Assembly: GCF_018274385.1 (NCBI RefSeq)
Contig: NZ_JAAFYZ010000033.1
Location: forward strand, 1-64,000
Source of the DNA: Catenulispora pinistramenti
GTDB lineage: Bacteria; Actinomycetota; Actinomycetes; Streptomycetales; Catenulisporaceae
DNA: 64,000 nt
Direction: 5' to 3'
The notes beneath the pieces were generated by a model, which was not told the origin of the DNA, did not search any database, and worked only from the letters and a program-made list of their open reading frames with translations. The translations under genes were made by a program, and so were the position numbers. Below, piece after piece: positions 16,913 to 24,966 of this stretch; position 1 is the first letter of the stretch, and each line of letters opens with the position of its first letter.

Positions 16913-17512
16913 GTGACAAACCATCGCCATATCGTTGCGGTCCTCGGTGCGGCCGTGAGCTGCGCAGTGCTGGCAGGGTGCGGCGGATCGAGCTCGAAGT
17001 CGAACCCTGGCTTGAACCAGGCCCCCCCAAGCACGTCACCCTCCGCATCGTCAGTAACCACCTCGGCCGACATGACAGCGCAGGAGACGAGCGCCGTACT
17101 TGATGCGTACAGGGGCATGGTCAGCGTCACGGACCACGAGTTCGCCACGAACCTTCCGGATCCCGACCTGATGACGTATGTGAGCGGCAACGCCTACGTC
17201 TTCTTCAGCAACGCGCTGACGTACCAGATCACCAATAACATCGTCTATCCGGGGACGCCGCAGTCAACACCGTCAGTCACCAATATCACCCCTAGTGGCG
17301 CCACCCCCAGCGCAACAATCACCGACTGCTTCGGCGGTCCGAGCTATATCCCCGTGTTCTGGAAGACCAAGGACGGTCATAAGCAAGGAGACTCGGCCGT
17401 CGTTCCAGGGACTTCGGTCAAGGCACATCCGGTAACGGTGGTCCTGGGGGAGTCGGGCGGGCACTGGCTTGTGGTCAACTACATCCCCGCTGATCAGAGC
17501 ACGACATGCTGA
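16913..17512 (+). CDS. Lipoprotein of the Tad locus, unknown function
   Basis: A 199-aa lipoprotein: signal peptide with lipobox VLAGC at about residues 17-21, a Ser/Thr-rich linker, then a mature domain with ITDCFGGPSYIPVFWK and a C-terminal Trp/Val strand (GGHWLVVNYI), ending in Cys. The fold resembles small secreted actinobacterial domains of unknown role. GTG 16913 after GGGGGA is chosen because it starts the signal peptide. Its stop overlaps the start of the next gene (ATGCTGA). A dead duplicate precedes it. Confidence 0.82.
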   Translation: MTNHRHIVAVLGAAVSCAVLAGCGGSSSKSNPGLNQAPPSTSPSASSVTTSADMTAQETSAVLDAYRGMVSVTDHEFATNLPDPDLMTYVSGNAYVFFSNALTYQITNNIVYPGTPQSTPSVTNITPSGATPSATITDCFGGPSYIPVFWKTKDGHKQGDSAVVPGTSVKAHPVTVVLGESGGHWLVVNYIPADQSTTC

Positions 17513-18534
17513 GCAGGTCGAGGGTGGCGGTGTCTGCTGTCGCGTCGGTGCTGGTAGCTGGAGTGCTTGTCCTGATCGCGAGCTTGGGGTTGATGGGATC
17601 AGCGGCTGCCTCACCGACCTCAACGCCGAGCGCGTCAGGCACCGGCACCGTGAGCTGCCCGCCGCAGGACATCGATCCTCGAACCCGCGCGTGCCACATT
17701 AAGGTCACGTCGCCCCCTGGCGGCCAACCGTCATCGACATCGTCTTCTTCGAAGGGCGGATCTGGCGGAGGTGCCTCACAGTGCATCCTCAACGACCCGA
17801 TTCTCGGACAGAAGATCGTCGACTGCCACCTCGACGGATTCGGCTGGTACGAGAACAACTGTTATTACCGTTTGTCAAACCCCCAGCCGCCGCCGAGCGA
17901 TACCGTCTGGGCTGGGGAGCCGCCTGGCGGAGCGGCATATGACGCGAGGTGTTTCGGGGAGACCCGGTTCGGCCCGTCCTGGCCGGGGACGTTGCTGCTG
18001 CCTATGAAGATTTGGCTGCAGAACCCGCCGCCGACGGGTAACGGACCTACACCGACCGATCTGGCCAAGCAGGCGCAAGCCGAGATGACGCTGAACGGTC
18101 CGACGATCAGTACTGCACCGACGACAGGTGGATCCGGGCTCGTCGGAATGCCTGTGTGGCTTTGGACAGCGCAGACGCCGCAGACGTGGGGGCCGCAGTC
18201 CAAGACGGCGACAGTTCCGGGATTGAGCGTAACCGCAACTGCGACCGCGAAATCGATCACCTGGGATATGGGAGACGGACATCAGTTCTCCTGTGCGAAC
18301 CCCGGGACTGCATACGCGCCGTCGTACGGTAGCGCCGCATCGCCGAACTGCGGCTACACCTACACCCAACCGTCAGGCGGCAATCCGGGCGGCGACTACA
18401 AGATCACTGCAACGACAATCTGGCAGGTCTCGTGGGTGGCTTCCACTGGCCAGACCGGCACGCTGCCGCCGGTGACTACGCCGCCGTCGACTACCACCGT
18501 CAAGATCGGTGAGTTGCAGGTCGTCAATCACTAG
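17506..18534 (+). CDS. Secreted protein of the Tad locus, unknown function
   Basis: A 342-aa protein with an N-terminal signal peptide or anchor (about residues 8-36), then a low-complexity Ser/Thr/Gly region and a Cys-rich middle (CILNDPILGQKIVDCHLDGF). The C-terminal half is beta-rich with PKD-like wording (ITWDMGDGHQFSCANPGTAY and CGYTYTQPSGG). Similar proteins occur in streptomycete Tad loci, but the function is unknown. Its start overlaps the stop of the lipoprotein gene, indicating coupled translation. It could be a wall-exposed pilus accessory. Confidence 0.78.
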   Translation: MLSRSRVAVSAVASVLVAGVLVLIASLGLMGSAAASPTSTPSASGTGTVSCPPQDIDPRTRACHIKVTSPPGGQPSSTSSSSKGGSGGGASQCILNDPILGQKIVDCHLDGFGWYENNCYYRLSNPQPPPSDTVWAGEPPGGAAYDARCFGETRFGPSWPGTLLLPMKIWLQNPPPTGNGPTPTDLAKQAQAEMTLNGPTISTAPTTGGSGLVGMPVWLWTAQTPQTWGPQSKTATVPGLSVTATATAKSITWDMGDGHQFSCANPGTAYAPSYGSAASPNCGYTYTQPSGGNPGGDYKITATTIWQVSWVASTGQTGTLPPVTTPPSTTTVKIGELQVVNH

Positions 18535-18574
18535 CCGCTACGAGATACCAAGCTAGGGAAAGGGTGCAGCCGTC

Positions 18575-19234
18575 GTGGCCGACACCACGTTTTATCCGAA
18601 TGCCGCCACTGGCCCCGTCATTCCGGCCGCGGCGCCGCGGGCGGTTCCACCGCGGCGCCGGCGCCCGGGGATCATCGCGTTGTCCGTGGCCCTGATCCTG
18701 GCCGGCGCGCTGGGTGGCGTGCAGCTTTACAACAGTGTCGGGCACACCTATGAGGTATTGGCGGTGGCTAAGGCGGTGCCGGTCGGGGGGATGATCTCGG
18801 CTGACGACCTGACTACCGTGCGTATCTCGCTGGATCCCGGGATCAAGCCGGTTTCGGATGCGGGCCTGGTTGTGGGCAAGCGGGCAGCGGTCGGGCTGGT
18901 GCCCGGCACGCTGATCACCAGGGGTGAGGTCACCGACGCCCAGCTTATCGGGGCGGGTCAGGTGCAGGTCGGTATTGCGACCACCGTCAATCAGCGTCCT
19001 GCCACGCCGTTGAACCCCGGGCAGAAGGTGACGCTCATCGGTATCCCCGACTCCTCGGGCGGTGGCCCGACGCTCTCGGCACCGGTTTCCGGCACGGTGG
19101 TGCTGGTCGGCCCGGCGGACTCGCAGCAGACGGTGGTGGTCGACGTCGCGATTTCAGCGGATCTTGCTCCGCAGGTTGAGCCGGTCGCGGGTCAGGGCAA
19201 GGTGGGGATCGTGCTGGATGGGTCGGGGAGCTAG
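18575..19234 (+). CDS. SAF-domain protein, CpaB/RcpC-like
   Basis: A 219-aa protein with one transmembrane helix at about residues 32-51 and an extracellular SAF domain (VLAVAKAVPVGGMISADDLTTVRI), the domain found in CpaB/RcpC pilus assembly proteins. In Gram-negative Tad systems RcpC supports the secretin. No secretin is expected in an actinobacterium, so here it probably helps pilus exit through the wall. GTG 18575. Its stop TAG shares a base with the GTG start of the next gene. Confidence 0.82.
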   Translation: MADTTFYPNAATGPVIPAAAPRAVPPRRRRPGIIALSVALILAGALGGVQLYNSVGHTYEVLAVAKAVPVGGMISADDLTTVRISLDPGIKPVSDAGLVVGKRAAVGLVPGTLITRGEVTDAQLIGAGQVQVGIATTVNQRPATPLNPGQKVTLIGIPDSSGGGPTLSAPVSGTVVLVGPADSQQTVVVDVAISADLAPQVEPVAGQGKVGIVLDGSGS

Positions 19235-20055
19235 TGGCTGTCATAGCTTTGACCGGCTCCACCGGCGCTCCAGGTGTGACCACCACGGCGCTGGGCCTGT
19301 TGCTCACTTGGCCGCTGGCCTCGGTTGACCGCAGAGTCATCCTTTTGGAGGCCAGCCCGGACGGTGGTCGGATTGCCGCCGGCTTTCTGGAGGGCCAGCT
19401 TGGCGGGCGCTGGTCCCTGCACAACCTGGCAGCTTCGATTTGGCAGGACACCATCAGGGAGACGTTCGCCCAGCAGTTGATCGACATTGGCCTCAAGGAA
19501 CGAGGTCAACGGCTTGCCCTTCCCGGGCTGCGTGGTCCGGCGCAGGCTTTGGCTATGGAGCCCGTGTGGGATCCGTTGGCGACCTTGTGCAGCTCGCTGG
19601 ACTTGTCCGGCACTGACGTGGTGATTGATCTGGGTCGTCGGGGCGCCTTCGGTTCTTCGGCCGCGCTGGCGCTCAGCGCGGATGTCGTGGCATTTGTGGT
19701 GCGGCGGCGGCTGGCGTCGTTGGACGACGCAGCCGCTCGCATCGAGGCGCTGCGGCCGATGCTGGTCGAGGCGGGCAACGCCGACGCACTGCGCCTGTTG
19801 ATCGTCGGCGACGGCCCCTACGACAAGAATGACATCGCGCGGCAGATGGGTGTGCCGCTGCTGGCCGATGAGCTGCCTTATTCGCCCAAGCACGCGGTGC
19901 CGCTTTCAGACGGCCCCGCAAAGGGCGTAGACATAAACAGTCCTCTGATGCGGGCTTACCGGTCGGCCGCACATCGCGCTGTGGAGGTCATTGCTGAACG
20001 CCGGGCCCGGCTCCTGTACCCCGGTCCGAGCGCAGGCACGGGGAGCTATCGTTGA
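19234..20055 (+). CDS. TadZ/CpaE-like ParA-family protein
   Basis: A 273-aa MinD/ParA-type protein. The N-terminus GSTGAPGVTTTALGLLLTW is a deviant Walker A without the usual two Lys residues, and VVIDLGRRG near residue 130 is the Walker B strand. In Tad systems TadZ places the pilus machine at the cell pole or at defined membrane sites. The loss of both Walker A lysines suggests weak or no ATP hydrolysis. GTG start overlaps the previous stop. Its own stop overlaps the TTG start of the ATPase. Confidence 0.82.
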   Translation: MAVIALTGSTGAPGVTTTALGLLLTWPLASVDRRVILLEASPDGGRIAAGFLEGQLGGRWSLHNLAASIWQDTIRETFAQQLIDIGLKERGQRLALPGLRGPAQALAMEPVWDPLATLCSSLDLSGTDVVIDLGRRGAFGSSAALALSADVVAFVVRRRLASLDDAAARIEALRPMLVEAGNADALRLLIVGDGPYDKNDIARQMGVPLLADELPYSPKHAVPLSDGPAKGVDINSPLMRAYRSAAHRAVEVIAERRARLLYPGPSAGTGSYR

Positions 20056-21536
20056 CCTCGAACAACGTGATCAGGTTCTCCGGGCCCAGCGCGCCACGCC
20101 CGCCGGTATGGCCGCCAGAGGGGTCCCAGCCGGTCATGGTGCCTGAACCCACCCCGTCTCCGGCATCACCGCCGCCGCGGCCACCAGTCGATTACGCAGT
20201 CGTGGCGAAGCTGAAGGCGAGGATCGCAACGCAGCTGCAGGAGATCATCAAGGCCAACCCGAAGATCAGCGAAGCCGACCAGAGACAGTACGGCCGAAAG
20301 CTGATCAACGACGCGGTCGGCCGGTGGTCGACGGAAGGTGCGGCCCGTGGGGTGGCGCAAAATGAAGCCGTCTATTCGGCCTACGTCGAGGCCCTTTACG
20401 ACGCTCAGTTCCGGCACGGCCGCCTCCAGCCGTATCTGAATGACCCGAACGTTGAGAACATCCTGATCAACGGATACAAGGATGTCTGGGTCGACTTCGC
20501 CGATCGTCCACGCCAGCAGGTGCCTCCGATCGCGGATAGCGACGAGGAGCTGATGAGGTTCTTCCAGAACCTCGGTCAGCGGTACGGCGGGAACAACGCC
20601 GAGCGCGAGTTGTCCAACGCCAACCCGATGCTGGCGCTGCGTTTGGGCGACGGCTCCCGTATGCAGGCGGTGGTACCGCCGATCACTCCCGCGCCGTACG
20701 CCACCATCCGCCGTCACCTGGTCAAGGACCTCGGGCTGAACGACATGATCAGGCTCGGCACGCTCGACCCGATCCTGGCGACGTTCCTGGCGTCGCTGGT
20801 GAAGGCACGTAAGAACATCCTGATCTGTGGTGACCAGGGCGCCGGTAAGACGTCGCTGTTGCGGGCGATGGCCCGCGAGATCAACGACGGCGAACGGGTC
20901 GCCACCATCGAGACCGAGTACGAGCTCTACCTGCACGAGTTCCTTCCGCAGGTGGTGCCGATGGAGACTCGGCAGGCGAACGCCGAGCGGGTGGGGGAGA
21001 AGTCCGACGGTTCCATCTCCGTCGGAGACCTGATTCCGGCGGCGCTTCGCATGACGCTGTCCAGGATGATCGTCGGTGAGGTCCGCAGCGACGAGATCGT
21101 CTACATGCTGCGCGTCATGACCTCCGGCTCGGGTGGCTCGATGAGCACCATGCACGTGCGGAGACCAGAAATGATCTGGGACCGCATCGCCGAGCTGTGT
21201 GCCGAGTCTGGTGTGCCGGCAGACCTGGCCTATCGGCTGGCTACCAACGCCATCGACTTCGTCGTCTTCGTGACGTTGCTGGACGAGACTCTGATCGGAG
21301 GCCGCCGGCACCGGTTCGTCTCACACGTCGTCGAAGTCGCCGGCCGCGGTGAGGGCTCAGCTCCCGCCACCAACACCATCTTCGGCCCGCGCAACGGCGA
21401 CCCTCGTGGAGTGCCGCTGATGCGGCCGGCGTGTGCGGATGATCTTAGGCGCGTGAACTTCAATCTGAGTCATCTGGACGGCGGCCATGGCGCGTGGATG
21501 CAGCCGTTGAAGCTGGTAGTGGGGTCGCAACGATGA
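20052..21536 (+). CDS. tadA: Tad pilus secretion ATPase TadA/CpaF
   Basis: A 494-aa type II/IV secretion ATPase. A Pro-rich N-terminus (1-55) is followed by an N-terminal domain and the RecA-like core: Walker A GDQGAGKT at about 260, an acidic patch (TIETEYELYL), Walker B-type LSRMIVGEVRSDE and the His box near GSGGSMSTMHVR. It powers pilin assembly with TadB and TadC. The start is TTG at 20052, overlapping the previous stop; no better start is near. Confidence 0.93.
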   Translation: MTSNNVIRFSGPSAPRPPVWPPEGSQPVMVPEPTPSPASPPPRPPVDYAVVAKLKARIATQLQEIIKANPKISEADQRQYGRKLINDAVGRWSTEGAARGVAQNEAVYSAYVEALYDAQFRHGRLQPYLNDPNVENILINGYKDVWVDFADRPRQQVPPIADSDEELMRFFQNLGQRYGGNNAERELSNANPMLALRLGDGSRMQAVVPPITPAPYATIRRHLVKDLGLNDMIRLGTLDPILATFLASLVKARKNILICGDQGAGKTSLLRAMAREINDGERVATIETEYELYLHEFLPQVVPMETRQANAERVGEKSDGSISVGDLIPAALRMTLSRMIVGEVRSDEIVYMLRVMTSGSGGSMSTMHVRRPEMIWDRIAELCAESGVPADLAYRLATNAIDFVVFVTLLDETLIGGRRHRFVSHVVEVAGRGEGSAPATNTIFGPRNGDPRGVPLMRPACADDLRRVNFNLSHLDGGHGAWMQPLKLVVGSQR

Positions 21537-22450
21537 CGGCCGGAGAACTGCTGGCTCTGATGGCCGGCGGCGCGCTGGTGACCGGGATAGTGCTGCTTGT
21601 CGCCGGGGTCTATGGCACCGATGCGCCAAAGGCTGAGAACCCTTTCGCCGGGATGATCGCGCACTGGCCACGCCTGGGGGAGACGGTCGAGCAGACCGCA
21701 CGCCGCCGCCAAATGCAGCTGCTTGCGTGTGCTGTGGGAGCGCCGGTGTTGTGGTTGGTCACTGGCTGGTTCGCTTCAGCAGTGTTGCTTGTTGCTGCGG
21801 TATTCGGGATTCCGTGGCTGCTGGCCCCCACCCGTAGCCATAAGGGAGCGATTGACCGGCTTGAGGCGCTGGCCGAGTGGACCCGGCACTTGTCCACCCA
21901 GCTGCAGAACCTGGGCATCGAGCAGGCCATCAAGGCCAGCATGCGGACCTGCCCAGTGGCTCTGCAGCGGGAGGTCGGGACGTTGGTGGCTCGGTTGAAT
22001 GCCGGCTGGGACTCGGACGACGCGGTCCGGGCGTTCGCCGGCGATATCGGTGACGCCACCGGCGACACGGTTGCTGCGGCGCTGCTGCTGTCGCTGCGCG
22101 ATCGGGGCCGAGGGTTGTCCAGGGACCTGTCTGACTTGGCGGACTCTCTGCTGCAGAACGTCAGTATGCGGCGGGAGATCGAAGCGGAGCGGGCCAAGGC
22201 GCGTACCACGGTGAAGTGGATGTTGTACTTCATCGTCGGTGCGGCCGTGGTGGGGCTGTTGGATCGCTCGTACATGAAGCCGTACACCACGCTCACCGGG
22301 CAGTTGGTACTGCTGGGGCTGTTGGCGATGCTTATCGGGATCTTCGTGTGGCTACGGGCTCTGGTCTCTGACAAGCCGGCACCTCGGTTTCTGGTCATCG
22401 ACTCGCGTAGCCCCGTGAAGCCTGCACGGCCGAAGGAGGGTCCGAAGTGA
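21533..22450 (+). CDS. tadB: Tad pilus membrane platform protein TadB
   Basis: A 305-aa GspF-type inner membrane protein. Hydrophobic helices lie near residues 5-25, 70-100, 240-262 and 268-290. The cytoplasmic part has the type II secretion F domain (LEALAEWTRHLSTQLQNLGI). ATG 21533 overlaps the TGA of tadA, so it is preferred to the longer frame from 21494. It pairs with TadC to form the assembly platform. Confidence 0.9.
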   Translation: MTAGELLALMAGGALVTGIVLLVAGVYGTDAPKAENPFAGMIAHWPRLGETVEQTARRRQMQLLACAVGAPVLWLVTGWFASAVLLVAAVFGIPWLLAPTRSHKGAIDRLEALAEWTRHLSTQLQNLGIEQAIKASMRTCPVALQREVGTLVARLNAGWDSDDAVRAFAGDIGDATGDTVAAALLLSLRDRGRGLSRDLSDLADSLLQNVSMRREIEAERAKARTTVKWMLYFIVGAAVVGLLDRSYMKPYTTLTGQLVLLGLLAMLIGIFVWLRALVSDKPAPRFLVIDSRSPVKPARPKEGPK

Positions 22451-23364
22451 GCATCATGATGCCCCCCGCTTCCTGGCTTGTGGCCGGTGCAGCGGTCGGC
22501 GGCGGGATCGCGCTGCTGGTGCGGGAGCTGCTGCCGGCCCCGCCGCAGTTGGGCGCGGCACTGGAGCGGCTGCGTACGACGGAGCAGCCGGCTGCCGAGA
22601 TCCGCGGTCGTGCCTGGACGAACCGACGGGTTATGGAGGAATCGCTGGGATCATGGCTGGTCCGGCACGTCGCGACTCTTCCCGGGGTCGGCCTCCCGCG
22701 CAAAGATCTGAGACTCATCGGTGAAAGCGTCGAGCGCTTCTTGATCACAAAGGTCGGTCTGGTCCTGCTGGGCCTGGCGGTGCCGCCCTATCTGGCCGTC
22801 GTCGCAACAGTGTTGGGATCGACTCTGCCAGTCGTCATCCCTGCCGTAGGCGGTATCGCAATCGCCGTCATCATGTGGTTCCTGCCGGACATGGACGTCA
22901 AAAGCAAGGCAGCTCGGGCCCGGCTGGAGTTCGCCTATGCCGCTGAGGCGTACCTGGACTTGGTGGCGCTCAAGAGGATCGGTGATTCCGGTACTGCTGA
23001 GTCGCTTGAGCAGGCTGCTCGCGTCGGCTCCGGATGGGCGTTCGTCCTGCTGCAGGACGCGCTGTTGGAAGCACGGCTGAACCACGAGCCGCCATGGGAC
23101 GGGCTGCGACGCCTGGCGGAGGAACTGGACCTACCCGATGCCGAGAGTATCGCCGACATCGGCCGGCTTTCCGGTGAGGACGGCGCCCGGATCTATGAGA
23201 CATTGCGGGCCCGCGCTTTGGCTGTGCGTACCCGGCTACTGAACTCGCAGGCGGAGCGGGCCAAGGCCGCCACCAGCCAATTGGATGCGCCAGCGGCGTT
23301 GCTACTCGTCATCATGTTGATCTTGGTCGGGTATCCGTTGTTCGCCCGGATCCTGTCCTCCTGA
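22447..23364 (+). CDS. tadC: Tad pilus membrane platform protein TadC
   Basis: A 305-aa protein with the same general design as TadB: membrane helices near residues 10-25, 100-135 and 280-300, and a cytoplasmic F domain (LEFAYAAEAYLDLVALKRIGD). GTG 22447 overlaps the tadB stop (GTGA). The tadA-tadB-tadC order is standard for Tad loci. Confidence 0.9.
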   Translation: MSIMMPPASWLVAGAAVGGGIALLVRELLPAPPQLGAALERLRTTEQPAAEIRGRAWTNRRVMEESLGSWLVRHVATLPGVGLPRKDLRLIGESVERFLITKVGLVLLGLAVPPYLAVVATVLGSTLPVVIPAVGGIAIAVIMWFLPDMDVKSKAARARLEFAYAAEAYLDLVALKRIGDSGTAESLEQAARVGSGWAFVLLQDALLEARLNHEPPWDGLRRLAEELDLPDAESIADIGRLSGEDGARIYETLRARALAVRTRLLNSQAERAKAATSQLDAPAALLLVIMLILVGYPLFARILSS

Positions 23365-23415
23365 CACGGGCCTCACTACGCGACCCGAACTTGCCCGATT
23401 CGAAAGGAAATCCTG

Positions 23416-23649
23416 ATGCAGTACCGATTCAAGGGCGTGCCGGTGCCATCGACGCTGGTGCCCTTCGCCATATACCTGGAGGTTTTGGAACTCCGGATCC
23501 GCAAGACCGTCGGCGAGGACCGTGGCGAGGGCGCTGTCAGCGCCGCGATCGTCATCGTGGCGATCGTCGCTATCGCCGGCGCGATCGTGTTCGCGCTCAA
23601 CGGCCTGAAAGACAAGACCGTGTCGAAGGTCAACAGCACCAACCCGTGA
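23416..23649 (+). CDS. Flp-type pilin
   Basis: A 77-aa prepilin: a short charged leader of about 38 residues (..TVGEDRGEG), a hydrophobic helix AVSAAIVIVAIVAIAGAIVFAL and a short hydrophilic tail. The cut is expected after the Gly of RGEG by the A24 peptidase at 15147. It is the major structural subunit of the pilus. ATG 23416 follows GAAAGGAAA. Its stop overlaps the GTG start of the first TadE-like gene. Confidence 0.85.
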   Translation: MQYRFKGVPVPSTLVPFAIYLEVLELRIRKTVGEDRGEGAVSAAIVIVAIVAIAGAIVFALNGLKDKTVSKVNSTNP

Positions 23650-24101
23650 CGACCCTACGTCGGCCCGCCGTGTCCACCCGGTGGAGCACCAGACTCTCGC
23701 GGTGGCGCGCTGTGGCGTGCCAGGACGAGGGCAACGGGCCGATCTCGACGGCGATCGTCTTCCCAGTAATGCTTGGCTTGGTGTTCGTCGGCGTGCAGCT
23801 GGCGATGGACTACTGGGTTCACGCCGTGGCGATCTCCGCTGCCCGCGAAGGCGCCCACGCGGGAGCCGCCTATGGCAAGACTCCCGACGACGGCGTTGCC
23901 GCCGCGTGGGGCAAGCTGCACCAGCTCGCTGGAAACGGCGCCACGCATCTGGCTGTCGATCCGCAGGGCAGTACCGACACGCAGGTACAGATCAACATCA
24001 GCGGCAATGCGGCCAGTCTGTGGCCGTTCGGGCCGGGACCGAAGTTCCACGTCACGATCACCGTCCCGGTGGAGCGATACGTCGCCGGGGGCGCCCCGTG
24101 A
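23646..24101 (+). CDS. TadE-like pseudopilin
   Basis: A 151-aa protein with a leader ending at DEGNGP, then a hydrophobic helix (ISTAIVFPVMLGLVFVGVQLAM) and an extracytoplasmic domain with AREGAHAGAAYG, the usual layout of TadE-like minor pilins. GTG 23646 overlaps the Flp stop and is preferred to the longer frame, which overlaps the pilin gene in another frame. Its stop overlaps the next gene's start. Confidence 0.85.
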   Translation: MTTLRRPAVSTRWSTRLSRWRAVACQDEGNGPISTAIVFPVMLGLVFVGVQLAMDYWVHAVAISAAREGAHAGAAYGKTPDDGVAAAWGKLHQLAGNGATHLAVDPQGSTDTQVQINISGNAASLWPFGPGPKFHVTITVPVERYVAGGAP

Positions 24102-24535
24102 AATGGCTCCGTGGCGACCGCGGCAACGCGGCGATCGAAGCTGGAATCATCGCCCCAGCTCTGATCGCTTTTCTGTCCCTGGTGTTCTTGGTCGGCCGAA
24201 TCGTCTTGGCCCGCGCTGCTGTCGATGAGGCCGCCCGCGATGCCGCCCGGCAGGCTTCGATCTCCCGGACCGCCGCCGCTGCGCGCTCACAGGCGCTGAA
24301 CACTGGTACAACCACGTTGATCAACAACGATCTGCACTGCAGCGAATTCAGTGTGGATACCGGCGGACCCGATCTGGACGCTCAGTTCGCCAAGCCCATC
24401 GGGACCCTGGCACAGGTTCACGTGACGGTGACCTGTGTCGTCTCATACGCGGACCTCGGGTATCCGTGGCTTCCCGGTAGCAAGAAGATCACATCCGAGT
24501 TCTGGTCCGTGATCGACTGGTGGAGGCCCAGGTGA
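24098..24535 (+). CDS. TadE/TadF-like pseudopilin
   Basis: A 145-aa protein starting RGDRGNAAIEAGIIAPALIAFL, a short leader and hydrophobic helix typical of TadE/TadF pseudopilins (GNAAIE is the classical start). The rest is an exported domain with ARDAARQASISR and two Cys residues that could form a disulfide. GTG 24098 overlaps the previous stop. Expected minor pilus component. Confidence 0.85.
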   Translation: MKWLRGDRGNAAIEAGIIAPALIAFLSLVFLVGRIVLARAAVDEAARDAARQASISRTAAAARSQALNTGTTTLINNDLHCSEFSVDTGGPDLDAQFAKPIGTLAQVHVTVTCVVSYADLGYPWLPGSKKITSEFWSVIDWWRPR

Positions 24536-24966
24536 AACGGCTCCTACGCACCGCAGCCGTCGGCGATCGCGGCAGCGTCTCCATCTTCGTGGCCATCTGC
24601 CTTATCGGCTTGATGGGCCTGATCGCCCTGGTATTCGATGGCGTCGGCAAGATCAACGCTCAAGAGCGGCTGGATGACATCGCTTCTGAAGCGGCCCGGG
24701 CCGGTGCCCAAGGTGTCGACCCCACACTCGCGATCCCCGGCACCACGATCAAGGTCGATCCCGGTCGCGCGATCACCTTGGCCGGCGACTACCTGAACCA
24801 GTACAAGCTGAAGGGTCAGGTCACCGTCAACCCGGCCGGAACCGAGATCGACGTCCAGATCGACAGCAGCTACACGCCGCTGTTCGCCGGCTCCATCGCG
24901 AACCTCGACCTCGGCATCACCGGCCACGGACACGCCGACCTCGTCTACCGGGTGGACAAGCAATGA
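24532..24966 (+). CDS. TadG-like pilus assembly protein
   Basis: A 144-aa membrane-anchored protein. GDRGSVSIFVAICLIGLMGL forms the leader and helix (residues 11-34), followed by ERLDDIASEAARAGAQ, a typical helix of putative TadE/TadG-like proteins. GTG 24532 overlaps the previous stop and its own stop overlaps the next start, so four minor pilin and pilus genes form one coupled run. Confidence 0.82.
   Translation: MKRLLRTAAVGDRGSVSIFVAICLIGLMGLIALVFDGVGKINAQERLDDIASEAARAGAQGVDPTLAIPGTTIKVDPGRAITLAGDYLNQYKLKGQVTVNPAGTEIDVQIDSSYTPLFAGSIANLDLGITGHGHADLVYRVDKQ

Larger units (their letters stand above)
15841..17512. repeat. Tandem duplication of a lipoprotein gene unit
   Basis: Two adjacent units, 15841-16791 and 16792-17512, share upstream sequence (CGAGGCCTGA.. 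to CAGATTGCTGAT..) and encode related lipoproteins. The spacing between equivalent bases is about 951. The first copy has decayed and the second is intact. Confidence 0.82.
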
